Below, one piece after another: positions 33,100 through 40,860 of a DNA stretch of 64,000 bases. The notes under the pieces are model-generated. The model searched no databases and was not told the DNA's origin. It worked only from the letters and a program-made list of their open reading frames with translations. How positions within the stretch are numbered: the first letter of the stretch is position 1; each line of letters starts with the position of its first letter. Position numbers and translations under genes: made by a program. Location: the NCBI GenBank assembly GCA_963676655.2, contig CAXXKX010000003.1, positions 4,898,001 through 4,962,000 on the forward strand, in the 5' to 3' direction. The stretch comes from G963676655 sp963676655. Lineage in GTDB: Bacteria; Verrucomicrobiota; Lentisphaeria; Victivallales; Victivallaceae.

Positions 33100-36036
33100 A
33101 TGGACACGCAAGTATTGGAGAATCTGGTCAATGGTCACAGCAAAAAATTACGGCATTGGTACAGATTGCTCCAGGAAATTATGCCGGAGTATTTTTTCAG
33201 GACTTTTGGTCCGCGGCAGCTTGAAGAACTTTTGCCTTTATTGTTCAACATCGAGAACAGTAAAGGTATACAGCGGATTGAGCGCGACAATGCGGTGGTC
33301 CTGGTTTACATAAAAAGTGACGAGAGCAATTTGCTGACGACCAGTCGGATGATGCGTGAATACAATATTGCCGGAGCGGTGATCCATGAATCGGTCCAGA
33401 AGCTGGTGGTTGACGGCAAATCCGGTAATCTGGTCATTGAATATTATCATCTGGCGGAAGCTGAGCCGCATCCGGGTGAACCGGCGTTTTCCCTGAAAGA
33501 GTTGACCGCGGAATTTCGTCGCCGCTTCGGTAAGGCGGATAAAGCTTTGAACGAGGTTTACAACCGGGTCAATTGGAACAATGTGTCCGACCTGTCGCTG
33601 GAACGTCTGGCAGACCGTTTGAAAGAGGTTATCGAAATTCAGGACAAGGACCATATTGCGGCAGGGATTGAGAAATTGCCGAGTGGAGAACTGCGTCTGA
33701 CAGTGGCGCGTCCGACTCCGGCCCGGACCGGTTTGTATTTCAAACTGCTCGAAGCGTTGGAATTGTCGGATTTGAATGTTGAACGTATTTATTTCCGGGA
33801 AGTTACCCGGCAGGATGATGTTACCGATTTCAAGCATAAAAGTGTAACGGTCACCACTCTTTACCTGAATTCCGACAAAGGAATCTCATTAAACTCGAAG
33901 AAAATCAAAACCGCGCTGCGGGAGATTCCGCTTATCAACTGGGTTGACATGGATGACGTGTTTCATTCCGAATTGGTTCGGAAGCATCACTGGCTCCTGG
34001 CTGACGCTAATCTGATCCGGTCGACGGCGGAATTTATTCACTCCCAGTTTTCCTATGTTGACCGCAATGCGTACAATATTCTGGATATCATGCGGCTGAT
34101 GGCGGTATATGAGCCGCTTCTGGCGCATTTGCGTGATCTGTTCTATTTGCGGCTCGAGCCTGACGGCGTGACATCTGAGCGGAAAGAAGCCGCTATCCAG
34201 CGCAAGCTCAAAAAAGAAATTGATTCGATCAACAGCGGGATGCTTGAAAAAGACACGCTGGTTAAAAATATTTTTTGCGCGGCGCTTGAATTTTTCAATA
34301 ATATAGAAAAGACGAACTTTTTCTGTCAGGATAAATCATGTCTGGCATTTCGTCTGAGACCTGACTTCATTGATTATTTTGCCGTCATTTCCCGGGAATA
34401 CGGCGAGGCGTTTCCGGCGGACCGTCCGTATGGCGTATTTTACTTTTACCGGGCCGATGCGGTCGGCTTTCAGGTCCGGTTTTCCGAGATTGCCCGGGGC
34501 GGTTGGCGGACAGTTTTGCCGAAAACCGGCGAGAATTATCTGGAAAAACGGGATATTTATGAATTTGCCAAGGATGAAGTATTCAGAGAGGTTTATGTGC
34601 TTGCGCACACGCAGCATTTGAAAAACAAAGATATCTATGAAGGCGGGTCAAAAATGATTACTTTGCTCCGTCCGGAAGAAGCCGCTTTGGGGACCGCCGC
34701 GCTTTATACCGCGCAGCGGGCAATCTGCCGGGCGTTCCTGAGCCTGATTACCTATGATGGTCATGGCGAACTGAAAACTCCCGGGATTGTCGACCGCCTT
34801 GGCAAACGTGAGATAATTGAAATCGGCCCGGATGAAAACATGCATGATGTGATGATTGAATGGATGGGCGAAGTGGCTGAAAAACTCGGTTACACCCTGA
34901 AAGCCGGGCTGATTTCCGGTAAGCCTGATCGCGGTATCAATCACAAGGAGTTCGGGGTAACCTCGTTCGGAGTTCATCAATATCTGCTGAGAACATTGCA
35001 GGAATTGGGGATAGACTCCGCGAGCGACGAGTTTTCAATCAAGATATCCGGCGGCCCGTTCGGAGACGTCGCCGGCAATGAGTTGAAGCTGCTGTTGGCC
35101 CGCAAAGACGGAAACTGGACTTATCCCGGACTGAAAATTACGGCGATAACCGACGGCCCGGCCGCGCTGTATGACCCGGAAGGGATCGATCGGGAAGAAT
35201 TGCTAGCTCTGGTTCTGAAAGCTAATCTTGATGCTTTCAACCCGGAGAAGCTACAGGGAAAAGGCGCTTATATGGTTTTCAGCTCTTCAAAGGAAATCGA
35301 CGGTGTTATGAAACATCGACTGGTGAAAAAGACCGGCAAGGGGCTTGAGGAGGAATTCATCGGCCGGGACGAGTATATGGACCTTTTCCAGAACAATCTT
35401 TACAATTATGCCGATGTCTTTATTCCATGCGGGGGGCGGCCTCAGACAATTCATGCCGCCAACTGGCGTAAGCTGTGTCCCGACGGCAAACTCGCAGCCA
35501 GGGCGATTGTCGAAGGCGCCAATTCATTTATTACTCCGGATGCCCGCAATAAGCTGCAGGATACCGGAATCATGATTGTTAAAGACGCTTCGGCTAATAA
35601 GTGCGGGGTTATTACATCATCTTATGAGATTCTCAGCGGTTTGATGCTTGATGAAGCGGAATTTGCCAAAGAGAAAAAACAGCTGGTCAAAGAAGTGATG
35701 GAGAAATTGCGTAACAGCGCCAGACGTGAAGCGGAATGGCTCTTTGCCCAATACAAGTTAGGCGAGTATCATTTGACTGATTTGACGGAACAGCTGAGTC
35801 GCCAGATAAATGCCAAAAACGCGGAAATAGCGGAATATCTCCAGCAGCATCCCGAGATGTTGAAAAATGAGATTATTCTGGCTCACCTTCCTTCGGTGCT
35901 GGCTGAGAAATACGCCAACCGGCTTGAGCGAATTCCGTTTGCCTACCGGATTGCGATCGCGGCGGTTGAATTGGCCGCGAGGATTGTCTACCGGCGTTCC
36001 GGCAGTTTACAGGAGGAAATCAATTCCGTTATCTGA
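33100..36036 (+). CDS. Large NAD-type glutamate dehydrogenase
   Basis: 978 residues, close to the 115-kDa class and far larger than the hexameric enzyme next door. An N-terminal regulatory region of about 400 residues precedes the catalytic part, with GVFYFYRADAVGFQVRF, RGGWRT, IYEGGSKMITL, FGDVAGNELKLLL and ITAITDGPAALYDPEG. The C-terminal domain has PCGGRPQTIHAANW and VEGANSFITPDARN, typical of glutamate dehydrogenase. It probably deaminates glutamate with NAD in catabolism. The ATG at 33100 follows AAGGAG; an upstream TTG at 33067 would add a T-rich leader with no ribosome site. No terminator T-run follows. Confidence 0.85.
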   Translation: MDTQVLENLVNGHSKKLRHWYRLLQEIMPEYFFRTFGPRQLEELLPLLFNIENSKGIQRIERDNAVVLVYIKSDESNLLTTSRMMREYNIAGAVIHESVQKLVVDGKSGNLVIEYYHLAEAEPHPGEPAFSLKELTAEFRRRFGKADKALNEVYNRVNWNNVSDLSLERLADRLKEVIEIQDKDHIAAGIEKLPSGELRLTVARPTPARTGLYFKLLEALELSDLNVERIYFREVTRQDDVTDFKHKSVTVTTLYLNSDKGISLNSKKIKTALREIPLINWVDMDDVFHSELVRKHHWLLADANLIRSTAEFIHSQFSYVDRNAYNILDIMRLMAVYEPLLAHLRDLFYLRLEPDGVTSERKEAAIQRKLKKEIDSINSGMLEKDTLVKNIFCAALEFFNNIEKTNFFCQDKSCLAFRLRPDFIDYFAVISREYGEAFPADRPYGVFYFYRADAVGFQVRFSEIARGGWRTVLPKTGENYLEKRDIYEFAKDEVFREVYVLAHTQHLKNKDIYEGGSKMITLLRPEEAALGTAALYTAQRAICRAFLSLITYDGHGELKTPGIVDRLGKREIIEIGPDENMHDVMIEWMGEVAEKLGYTLKAGLISGKPDRGINHKEFGVTSFGVHQYLLRTLQELGIDSASDEFSIKISGGPFGDVAGNELKLLLARKDGNWTYPGLKITAITDGPAALYDPEGIDREELLALVLKANLDAFNPEKLQGKGAYMVFSSSKEIDGVMKHRLVKKTGKGLEEEFIGRDEYMDLFQNNLYNYADVFIPCGGRPQTIHAANWRKLCPDGKLAARAIVEGANSFITPDARNKLQDTGIMIVKDASANKCGVITSSYEILSGLMLDEAEFAKEKKQLVKEVMEKLRNSARREAEWLFAQYKLGEYHLTDLTEQLSRQINAKNAEIAEYLQQHPEMLKNEIILAHLPSVLAEKYANRLERIPFAYRIAIAAVELAARIVYRRSGSLQEEINSVI

Positions 36037-36433
36037 GCTGCAATAACGTTCTTTTATAACTATAAAAAAGACCGGAGAACCGCCGGTCGTACTACCTTAG
36101 TCTTTATCTCAAGGGTAAATATACATTTTAAACACTGGAAAATGAATTTATTAGAAGACTTTCGGCTTGGTCATTCATATTTGGAGGGCGAAACTCCGTT
36201 GAGCCGGACATGCCGCGCAGACGGGCGGCTCGTGGGACACTCGCCCTCCAACAGTTTTTTGCTCTGATTGTTCCGTTCCTAAAGGTCAATATCTGCGAAT
36301 GATTTGTGGACCAAGCTCAAGTAAAAAAGGCATTACCCGCCGTTTTTTTGTTATAATTGTACCGGCATAATTAGTTGACAATAATTCATTGCAGTATTAT
36401 ACTAATATTAGTCAGTTTTCGGAGGGTTTTATC
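36037..36433. other. Intergenic region with hairpin and REP element
   Basis: A GACCGG/CCGGTC hairpin at 36070-36088 lacks a T-run on the plus strand. The REP element at 36181-36251 follows. The remainder up to the GGAGGG ribosome site at 36421 is AT-rich; no convincing promoter is seen. Confidence 0.6.
36181..36251. repeat. REP element (TTGGAGGGCGA family)
   Basis: Perfect 11-bp inverted ends TTGGAGGGCGA / TCGCCCTCCAA enclose a GC-rich inner hairpin (GAGCC..GGCTC, GCCGC..GCGGC). Repeats with GGAGGGCGA..TCGCCCTCC ends are familiar from Verrucomicrobia and related genomes and are the kind mobilised by RAYT proteins. Its sequence is unrelated to the nested palindrome at 2967-3274, so two RAYT-repeat families may coexist. 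Confidence 0.7.
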
Positions 36434-37081
36434 ATGGCTGAAAACTATTTATACAATGATTTTACTAATTTCCTGCTGGCCGGGGACCGGTTGGGCGGTT
36501 CTGTTTCTGTAATAAAATATCTCGATGACAATCCCGGTATCGTAGATCTTTACGAAAGAATTATCAAAGCGTCAATGTACGAAGTTGGTGATTTATGGGA
36601 AAGCGGCAGAATCAGCGTTGCGACGGAACATCTGGCATCGGCAATTGTTGAAGCGATTTTAAACGAACTTTATGACCGCGTAATTTCTGATAACCGCAAG
36701 AAAAAGAATGTGGTTGTCTCCTGTGTGGAGGGCGAGTTTCATCAGATCGGCGTAAAGATGGTTGCCGACGTATTTGAAATGCAGGGGTGGGATGCGCATT
36801 TCCTTGGAGCCAATACTCCAACTACTGAACTTATCAGTTTTATCGGCGATGTAAAACCTGATGTACTTGCTCTTTCATTGAGTATATCCGCCCATTTAGA
36901 GACTTTGGAGAATGCGTTGATGAGTATCAGAAAAGTATTTCCTGACTTGACTGTTATTGTCGGTGGTTATGCCTTTACCTGGGGCGGTCAGGAGATTTTA
37001 TTGAAATACCCGAATGTTCATTATACCGATAATCTTTACAGTATCGAAAGTTTCATTAGAGAGCTTGAGCTGAGTCAATAA
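36434..37081 (+). CDS. CarH-type cobalamin-binding sensor protein
   Basis: 215 residues. The helical cap has LWESGRISVATEHLAS, which fits the W-x9-EH motif of light-sensing adenosylcobalamin proteins. The Rossmann half has CVEGEFHQIGVKM, the ExHxxG loop whose histidine binds the cobalt from below, plus LSLSISAHLETL and TVIVGGYAFTWGG of B12-binding domains. In CarH, B12 joins the cap and the Rossmann fold, and light breaks the carbon-cobalt bond. There is no DNA-binding domain here. The ATG at 36434 follows GGAGGG. The next gene, 34 bases on, is a PAS histidine kinase, its probable partner. Light or B12 status is the inferred signal. Confidence 0.8.
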   Translation: MAENYLYNDFTNFLLAGDRLGGSVSVIKYLDDNPGIVDLYERIIKASMYEVGDLWESGRISVATEHLASAIVEAILNELYDRVISDNRKKKNVVVSCVEGEFHQIGVKMVADVFEMQGWDAHFLGANTPTTELISFIGDVKPDVLALSLSISAHLETLENALMSIRKVFPDLTVIVGGYAFTWGGQEILLKYPNVHYTDNLYSIESFIRELELSQ

Positions 37082-37115
37082 AGTTTTATGTCTATCTTAA
37101 TTTAAGGATGTGGCT

Positions 37116-38282
37116 ATGAAGGGGGTGTCAATAGAAGCTGTTCTTACTGAATGGATGGAGGAGATTCAAACTTCTCTGATCGACAGTAAGGCTGTTTACC
37201 TTGCCTTGTTTACGGTTGATGGCAAGTTGGTGTTTGCTAATCCGAATATGACAAGACTGTTTAAAAAAGAACCGGTTGGTAATTTGATAAATCCGTCCTT
37301 TGATGAACTTGTTTGTATGGATTATAAAAAATCGCTTATTTATCGCGGCTTCCTGACCATTGGAGATTATTATACCGTCAATATTTCAATGTATTCAAGG
37401 ATCTTCAGGAAAAATGACCGGTTGTTGATTATCGGTGACTTTGACGCCATGCAGATGACAGAGCAAAACGAGGTAATGCATCATCTGAACCGGGAAATCA
37501 ACGACCTGCAAAGACAATTGATCAAAAAGAAACATCATCTTGAATGCGCTTTAAAAGATTTGAATGAGGCGAACCTCAAGTTGGAGGAGCTTAATGCAAC
37601 TAAAGACAAATTTTTCTCTATTATAGCTCATGATTTGCGGAACCCCTTCAACAGTATTATCGGATTTTGCAGTATACTCCAGGAGCAGATCAGGCAAAAA
37701 GACTATGAGTCAATTGAAGAATATGTGGAGATTATCGAAGATTCATCAGAAAAAACTCTTGCTTTACTTATTAATCTCCTCGAATGGGCCCAGTCGCAAA
37801 CCGGCAAGATGGAATTCAAGCCGGAAAAAATAGACATGATTGCTCTAGTGAGTGAGGCGGTTGATCTGGCAAAAAACTATGCCGGTCAAAAATCTATTTC
37901 AATTCAAAAGGAATTGCCAGAAAACGCGGTAGTTTACGCGGACAAGGCGATGATTTCAACTATCCTGAGAAACCTTATTTCCAATGCGCTGAAATTTACT
38001 GAGGATGGCGGAGCAGTGGTGGTGTCTGTTGAGTTTGAAGCAAATGAAATGTATGTGGCGGTTGCCGATAACGGAGTAGGTATGACTAAGGACGCGCTTG
38101 ATAAACTATTCAAAATTGAAGAAAATCATTCAACTGCCGGTACGCATAATGAAAAAGGCACTGGTTTGGGGCTTATCTTGTGTCAGGAATTTGTCGAGAA
38201 GCATGGCGGCAATATCCGGGTTGAGAGCGAACCCGGAAAAGGCAGTAAGTTTATTTTTAGCTTACCTAAAACTCTTAAATAA
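37116..38282 (+). CDS. PAS-domain sensor histidine kinase
   Basis: 388 residues with no membrane segment. A PAS-like domain (about 20-115; YLALFTVDGKLVFANPNM) leads to a coiled coil (about 120-165), a HisKA helix with FFSIIAHDLRNPFNSIIGF (phospho-accepting His), and an ATPase domain with NLISNALKFTEDGG (N box), VADNGVGM (G1) and EKGTGLGLILCQEFVEKHGG (G2). It is therefore an active-looking cytoplasmic kinase. The ATG at 37116 is preferred over GTG at 37110 by its distance from AAGG. It follows the B12-binding gene in the same unit. No response regulator is nearby, so the partner must be elsewhere. Confidence 0.88.
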   Translation: MKGVSIEAVLTEWMEEIQTSLIDSKAVYLALFTVDGKLVFANPNMTRLFKKEPVGNLINPSFDELVCMDYKKSLIYRGFLTIGDYYTVNISMYSRIFRKNDRLLIIGDFDAMQMTEQNEVMHHLNREINDLQRQLIKKKHHLECALKDLNEANLKLEELNATKDKFFSIIAHDLRNPFNSIIGFCSILQEQIRQKDYESIEEYVEIIEDSSEKTLALLINLLEWAQSQTGKMEFKPEKIDMIALVSEAVDLAKNYAGQKSISIQKELPENAVVYADKAMISTILRNLISNALKFTEDGGAVVVSVEFEANEMYVAVADNGVGMTKDALDKLFKIEENHSTAGTHNEKGTGLGLILCQEFVEKHGGNIRVESEPGKGSKFIFSLPKTLK

Positions 38283-38468
38283 AGTAATTCATCTGCATCA
38301 AAATAGTATCTTAAATCTTTAATTATTATAAAAAACTCCATGAAATTGTAAAATATTGGAAAAATCTGGAATATTTTGCGTTAAATGCTTTATTTTTTCG
38401 TTTTTATGTATTATATTGTATTAAAATGCGAAATATTCAATCATTTTCGATTAAATGGAGAAATAGCG

Positions 38469-39125
38469 ATGAGTATGGAGATTTTAACAATTGAAGAAGT
38501 AGCCGCTTTACTGAGAGTTTCTGAGCGGACGGTTTACGAATGGGCCAACAAGGGAGAAATTCCCTGTGGTAAATTGGGAACCAGTTGGCGGTTTAAACGC
38601 AGTGAAATAGAAAAATGGGTTGATTCAAGGTTAGGGAGTGAACAAAAAGGACGTGGGGATTTCGTCCCGCTGTTTATTGACCGTCTTTTGAGTCCGGACC
38701 ATATTATGGTGGTTGAATCTATTTCCAAAAATGAATTACTGCAGGCGATGGTGGAAATGATCTCAAGTTCGCCGAATGTCAAATCACGTAAGGAACTTGA
38801 GGCCGGAATTTTTCATCGCGAACAGTTGATGAGTACCGGAATCGGGATGGGGATCGGAATTCCTCATGTCCGGAATAATTCGGTTAAGGATGTTGTCCTC
38901 GGAGCCGCACTGGTGAGAAATGGGGTTGACGGTTATGAATCATTGGATTCACAGCCGGTCAAACTGGTTTTTATAATCGCCGCTAGAAGCGATCAGCATT
39001 CTGAACACCTTAAACTGCTTTCTCAGATCAGTTCCAAACTTAAAGATGCGTCGGTCAGAGAAGCTCTGTGCAATGCGGCGGATGCCGCCGACTTTTACAG
39101 GCTGTTGACTGGCGAGGAAGGATAA
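38469..39125 (+). CDS. Excisionase-type HTH fused to a PTS EIIA-like domain
   Basis: 218 residues. The N-terminal about 60 residues are a MerR/excisionase-like helix-turn-helix (LTIEEVAALLRVSERTVYEWANKGEIPCGKLGTSWRFKRS, shown here as one domain). Residues about 75-215 form a fructose/nitrogen-type EIIA domain with GIGMGIGIPHVRNN, where the histidine is the usual phosphorylation site, followed by LVFIIAARSDQHSEHLKLL. In PTS-Ntr systems EIIA proteins regulate potassium and cation transport by phosphorylation. The ATG at 38469 has TGGAGA 8 bases upstream. The stop is 4 bases before an antiporter gene, so it probably regulates that protein or its gene. Confidence 0.82.
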   Translation: MSMEILTIEEVAALLRVSERTVYEWANKGEIPCGKLGTSWRFKRSEIEKWVDSRLGSEQKGRGDFVPLFIDRLLSPDHIMVVESISKNELLQAMVEMISSSPNVKSRKELEAGIFHREQLMSTGIGMGIGIPHVRNNSVKDVVLGAALVRNGVDGYESLDSQPVKLVFIIAARSDQHSEHLKLLSQISSKLKDASVREALCNAADAADFYRLLTGEEG

Positions 39126-39129
39126 TACC

Positions 39130-40803
39130 ATGAATGCCGGACTGTTGTTTATTTTGGGTTTTGGCGTTTTCGGCGGAATGCTCGGCGCTTATATTTTTCA
39201 GAAAATTAAATTTCCCCAAGTGGTTGGCTACATTGTTATTGGTGTAATTTTCGGAGACGCGGTACTTGGTCTGGTGACGCACGAAGACATTGTAATGCTG
39301 CGGCCGTTTAATTATTTTGCCCTTGGGGTTATCGGTTTTCTGGTCGGCGGCGAATTGAAAATTGATACTTTCCGCAAATACGCCAGTCAGTTCACCATGA
39401 TCCTGCTTGGAGAAGGTTTACTTGCGTTCTTTCTGGTCGGCGGCTTTACCGCCGGCTTGCTTTATTTGATAAAGCCGGACATTTCTCTGGCATTGGCCGG
39501 CGGCGCGGTTTTCGGCGCGATAGCCTCCGCAACTGACCCCGCTTCAACGGTTGACGTGTTATGGGAGTACCGATCCCAGGGAGTGATGACAACTGCAATT
39601 ATCGCAGTCGTTGCGCTTGACGATGCGTTGGCAATGACCCTTTACGGTATCGGGACCAGTTGCGCTCAGTTGCTTACCGGCGGGTCCGGTTCGGTCCTGC
39701 ATGAATTACTGAATGTGTTGCGTGAACTTGTCGGGGCGATTGCCCTTGGCGCGGTCGGCGCCGGTTTGCTGGCTGCCTTTATGAAGTGGGTCCGTCAGCC
39801 GGAACGTACCGTGGCGATGGCGACCGGGATGATCCTGCTGGTCATAAGCACCGCTCTGTACCTGAAAATGGATGTTATTCTCGCTGGTATGACGATGGGC
39901 TTTGTCCTGACCAATACGGTTCCTTATCGCAGTGAAGACCTTTTCAAGCTGATGCGTAGCTTTTCAATTCCGATCTACGTGCTGTTCTTCGTTCTGGTGG
40001 GAGCCAGATTGGGATTCAAACAGATGACCTGGTGGCTGTGGGTTATCGTGCTGCTCTATGTAGTCGGGCGCAGTGTCGGCAAGATGCTCGGAGCGCGTTG
40101 GGGCGCGAAAGTGTCAGGCTGTGATACGAATGTTCGCAAATATCTTGGAATGAGTTTGTTTGCCCAGGGCGGGGTTGCGGTTGGTTTGTCGATCGTGGCC
40201 GCACAGCATTTGAATAATATTCAGGTTGCGGATGGTTTGTCGCTGGGGGATGCCATTGTGTTTGCCGTTACCGCTACCACCCTTATCGTTCAGGTTATCG
40301 GCCCGGCGATGGTGAAGCTTTCGGTTAAGCTTGCCGGTGAATCCGGGCGCAATATTACCGAAGAAGACGTCATGGAGGAAATGTTCGTCAGTGACGTTGT
40401 CGATGCTGAAAGCATTATGATCAATGAACATGATCCGATCCAGGTCGCGGTTGAACTTTTCAGAGATAATGACCGGTTGCTGTATCCGGTGGTCAACCGG
40501 GACGGCAAACTGACTGGAATTTTATCTTTCGATTCATTGAAGAATATTCTGGCTGATCGCGATTCCTGGCATTGGCTGTTGGCCGCTGACGTTATGACAC
40601 CGGTCATCGAGCGGACCACTATGCAGCAGAAGCTGTCTGATGTTTACCGCGAAATGCAGCAGATGAAAGTCGACCAGCTGCCGGTAGTGTCACGCGAAGA
40701 CTGGGACGAGCCGGTCGGGGTTGTCGATATGCGTAACATCAAGATCAAGCTGCACGCCGAACTGATTCGCCGTCGCAGCCAGGGAGCCGAGCAGCCGGCG
40801 TAA
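39130..40803 (+). CDS. CPA2-type cation/proton antiporter with C-terminal CBS pair
   Basis: 557 residues. About 12 hydrophobic segments fill residues 1-400. FGAIASATDPASTVDVLWEY and VVALDDALAMTLYG carry the acidic residues of the sodium/proton exchanger core. Residues about 415-545 form two CBS motifs (VVDAESIMINEHDPIQVAVELF, VMTPVIERTTMQQ), which bind adenosyl nucleotides and could gate transport by energy state. It sits in the inner membrane exchanging Na+ or K+ for H+. It is coupled to the HTH-EIIA gene 4 bases upstream. Which cation it moves cannot be decided. Confidence 0.85.
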   Translation: MNAGLLFILGFGVFGGMLGAYIFQKIKFPQVVGYIVIGVIFGDAVLGLVTHEDIVMLRPFNYFALGVIGFLVGGELKIDTFRKYASQFTMILLGEGLLAFFLVGGFTAGLLYLIKPDISLALAGGAVFGAIASATDPASTVDVLWEYRSQGVMTTAIIAVVALDDALAMTLYGIGTSCAQLLTGGSGSVLHELLNVLRELVGAIALGAVGAGLLAAFMKWVRQPERTVAMATGMILLVISTALYLKMDVILAGMTMGFVLTNTVPYRSEDLFKLMRSFSIPIYVLFFVLVGARLGFKQMTWWLWVIVLLYVVGRSVGKMLGARWGAKVSGCDTNVRKYLGMSLFAQGGVAVGLSIVAAQHLNNIQVADGLSLGDAIVFAVTATTLIVQVIGPAMVKLSVKLAGESGRNITEEDVMEEMFVSDVVDAESIMINEHDPIQVAVELFRDNDRLLYPVVNRDGKLTGILSFDSLKNILADRDSWHWLLAADVMTPVIERTTMQQKLSDVYREMQQMKVDQLPVVSREDWDEPVGVVDMRNIKIKLHAELIRRRSQGAEQPA

Positions 40804-40860
40804 TCTTTTGATATAATTTCAAATCAATGAAAAGGGAACTGAGGTAAACGGTTTCCTTTT

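Noticed and set aside
36115..36160. A third R-type repeat (TAAATATACATTTTAAACACTG resembles the start of R1/R2)
   Set aside because: Only a short AT-rich stretch is similar; none of the later blocks or the hairpin follow.
36434..37081. Corrinoid protein of a methyltransferase system
   Set aside because: The DxHxxG loop is ExHxxG and the cap has W-x9-EH, as in light sensors; the neighbour is a kinase, not a methyltransferase. Not fully excluded.
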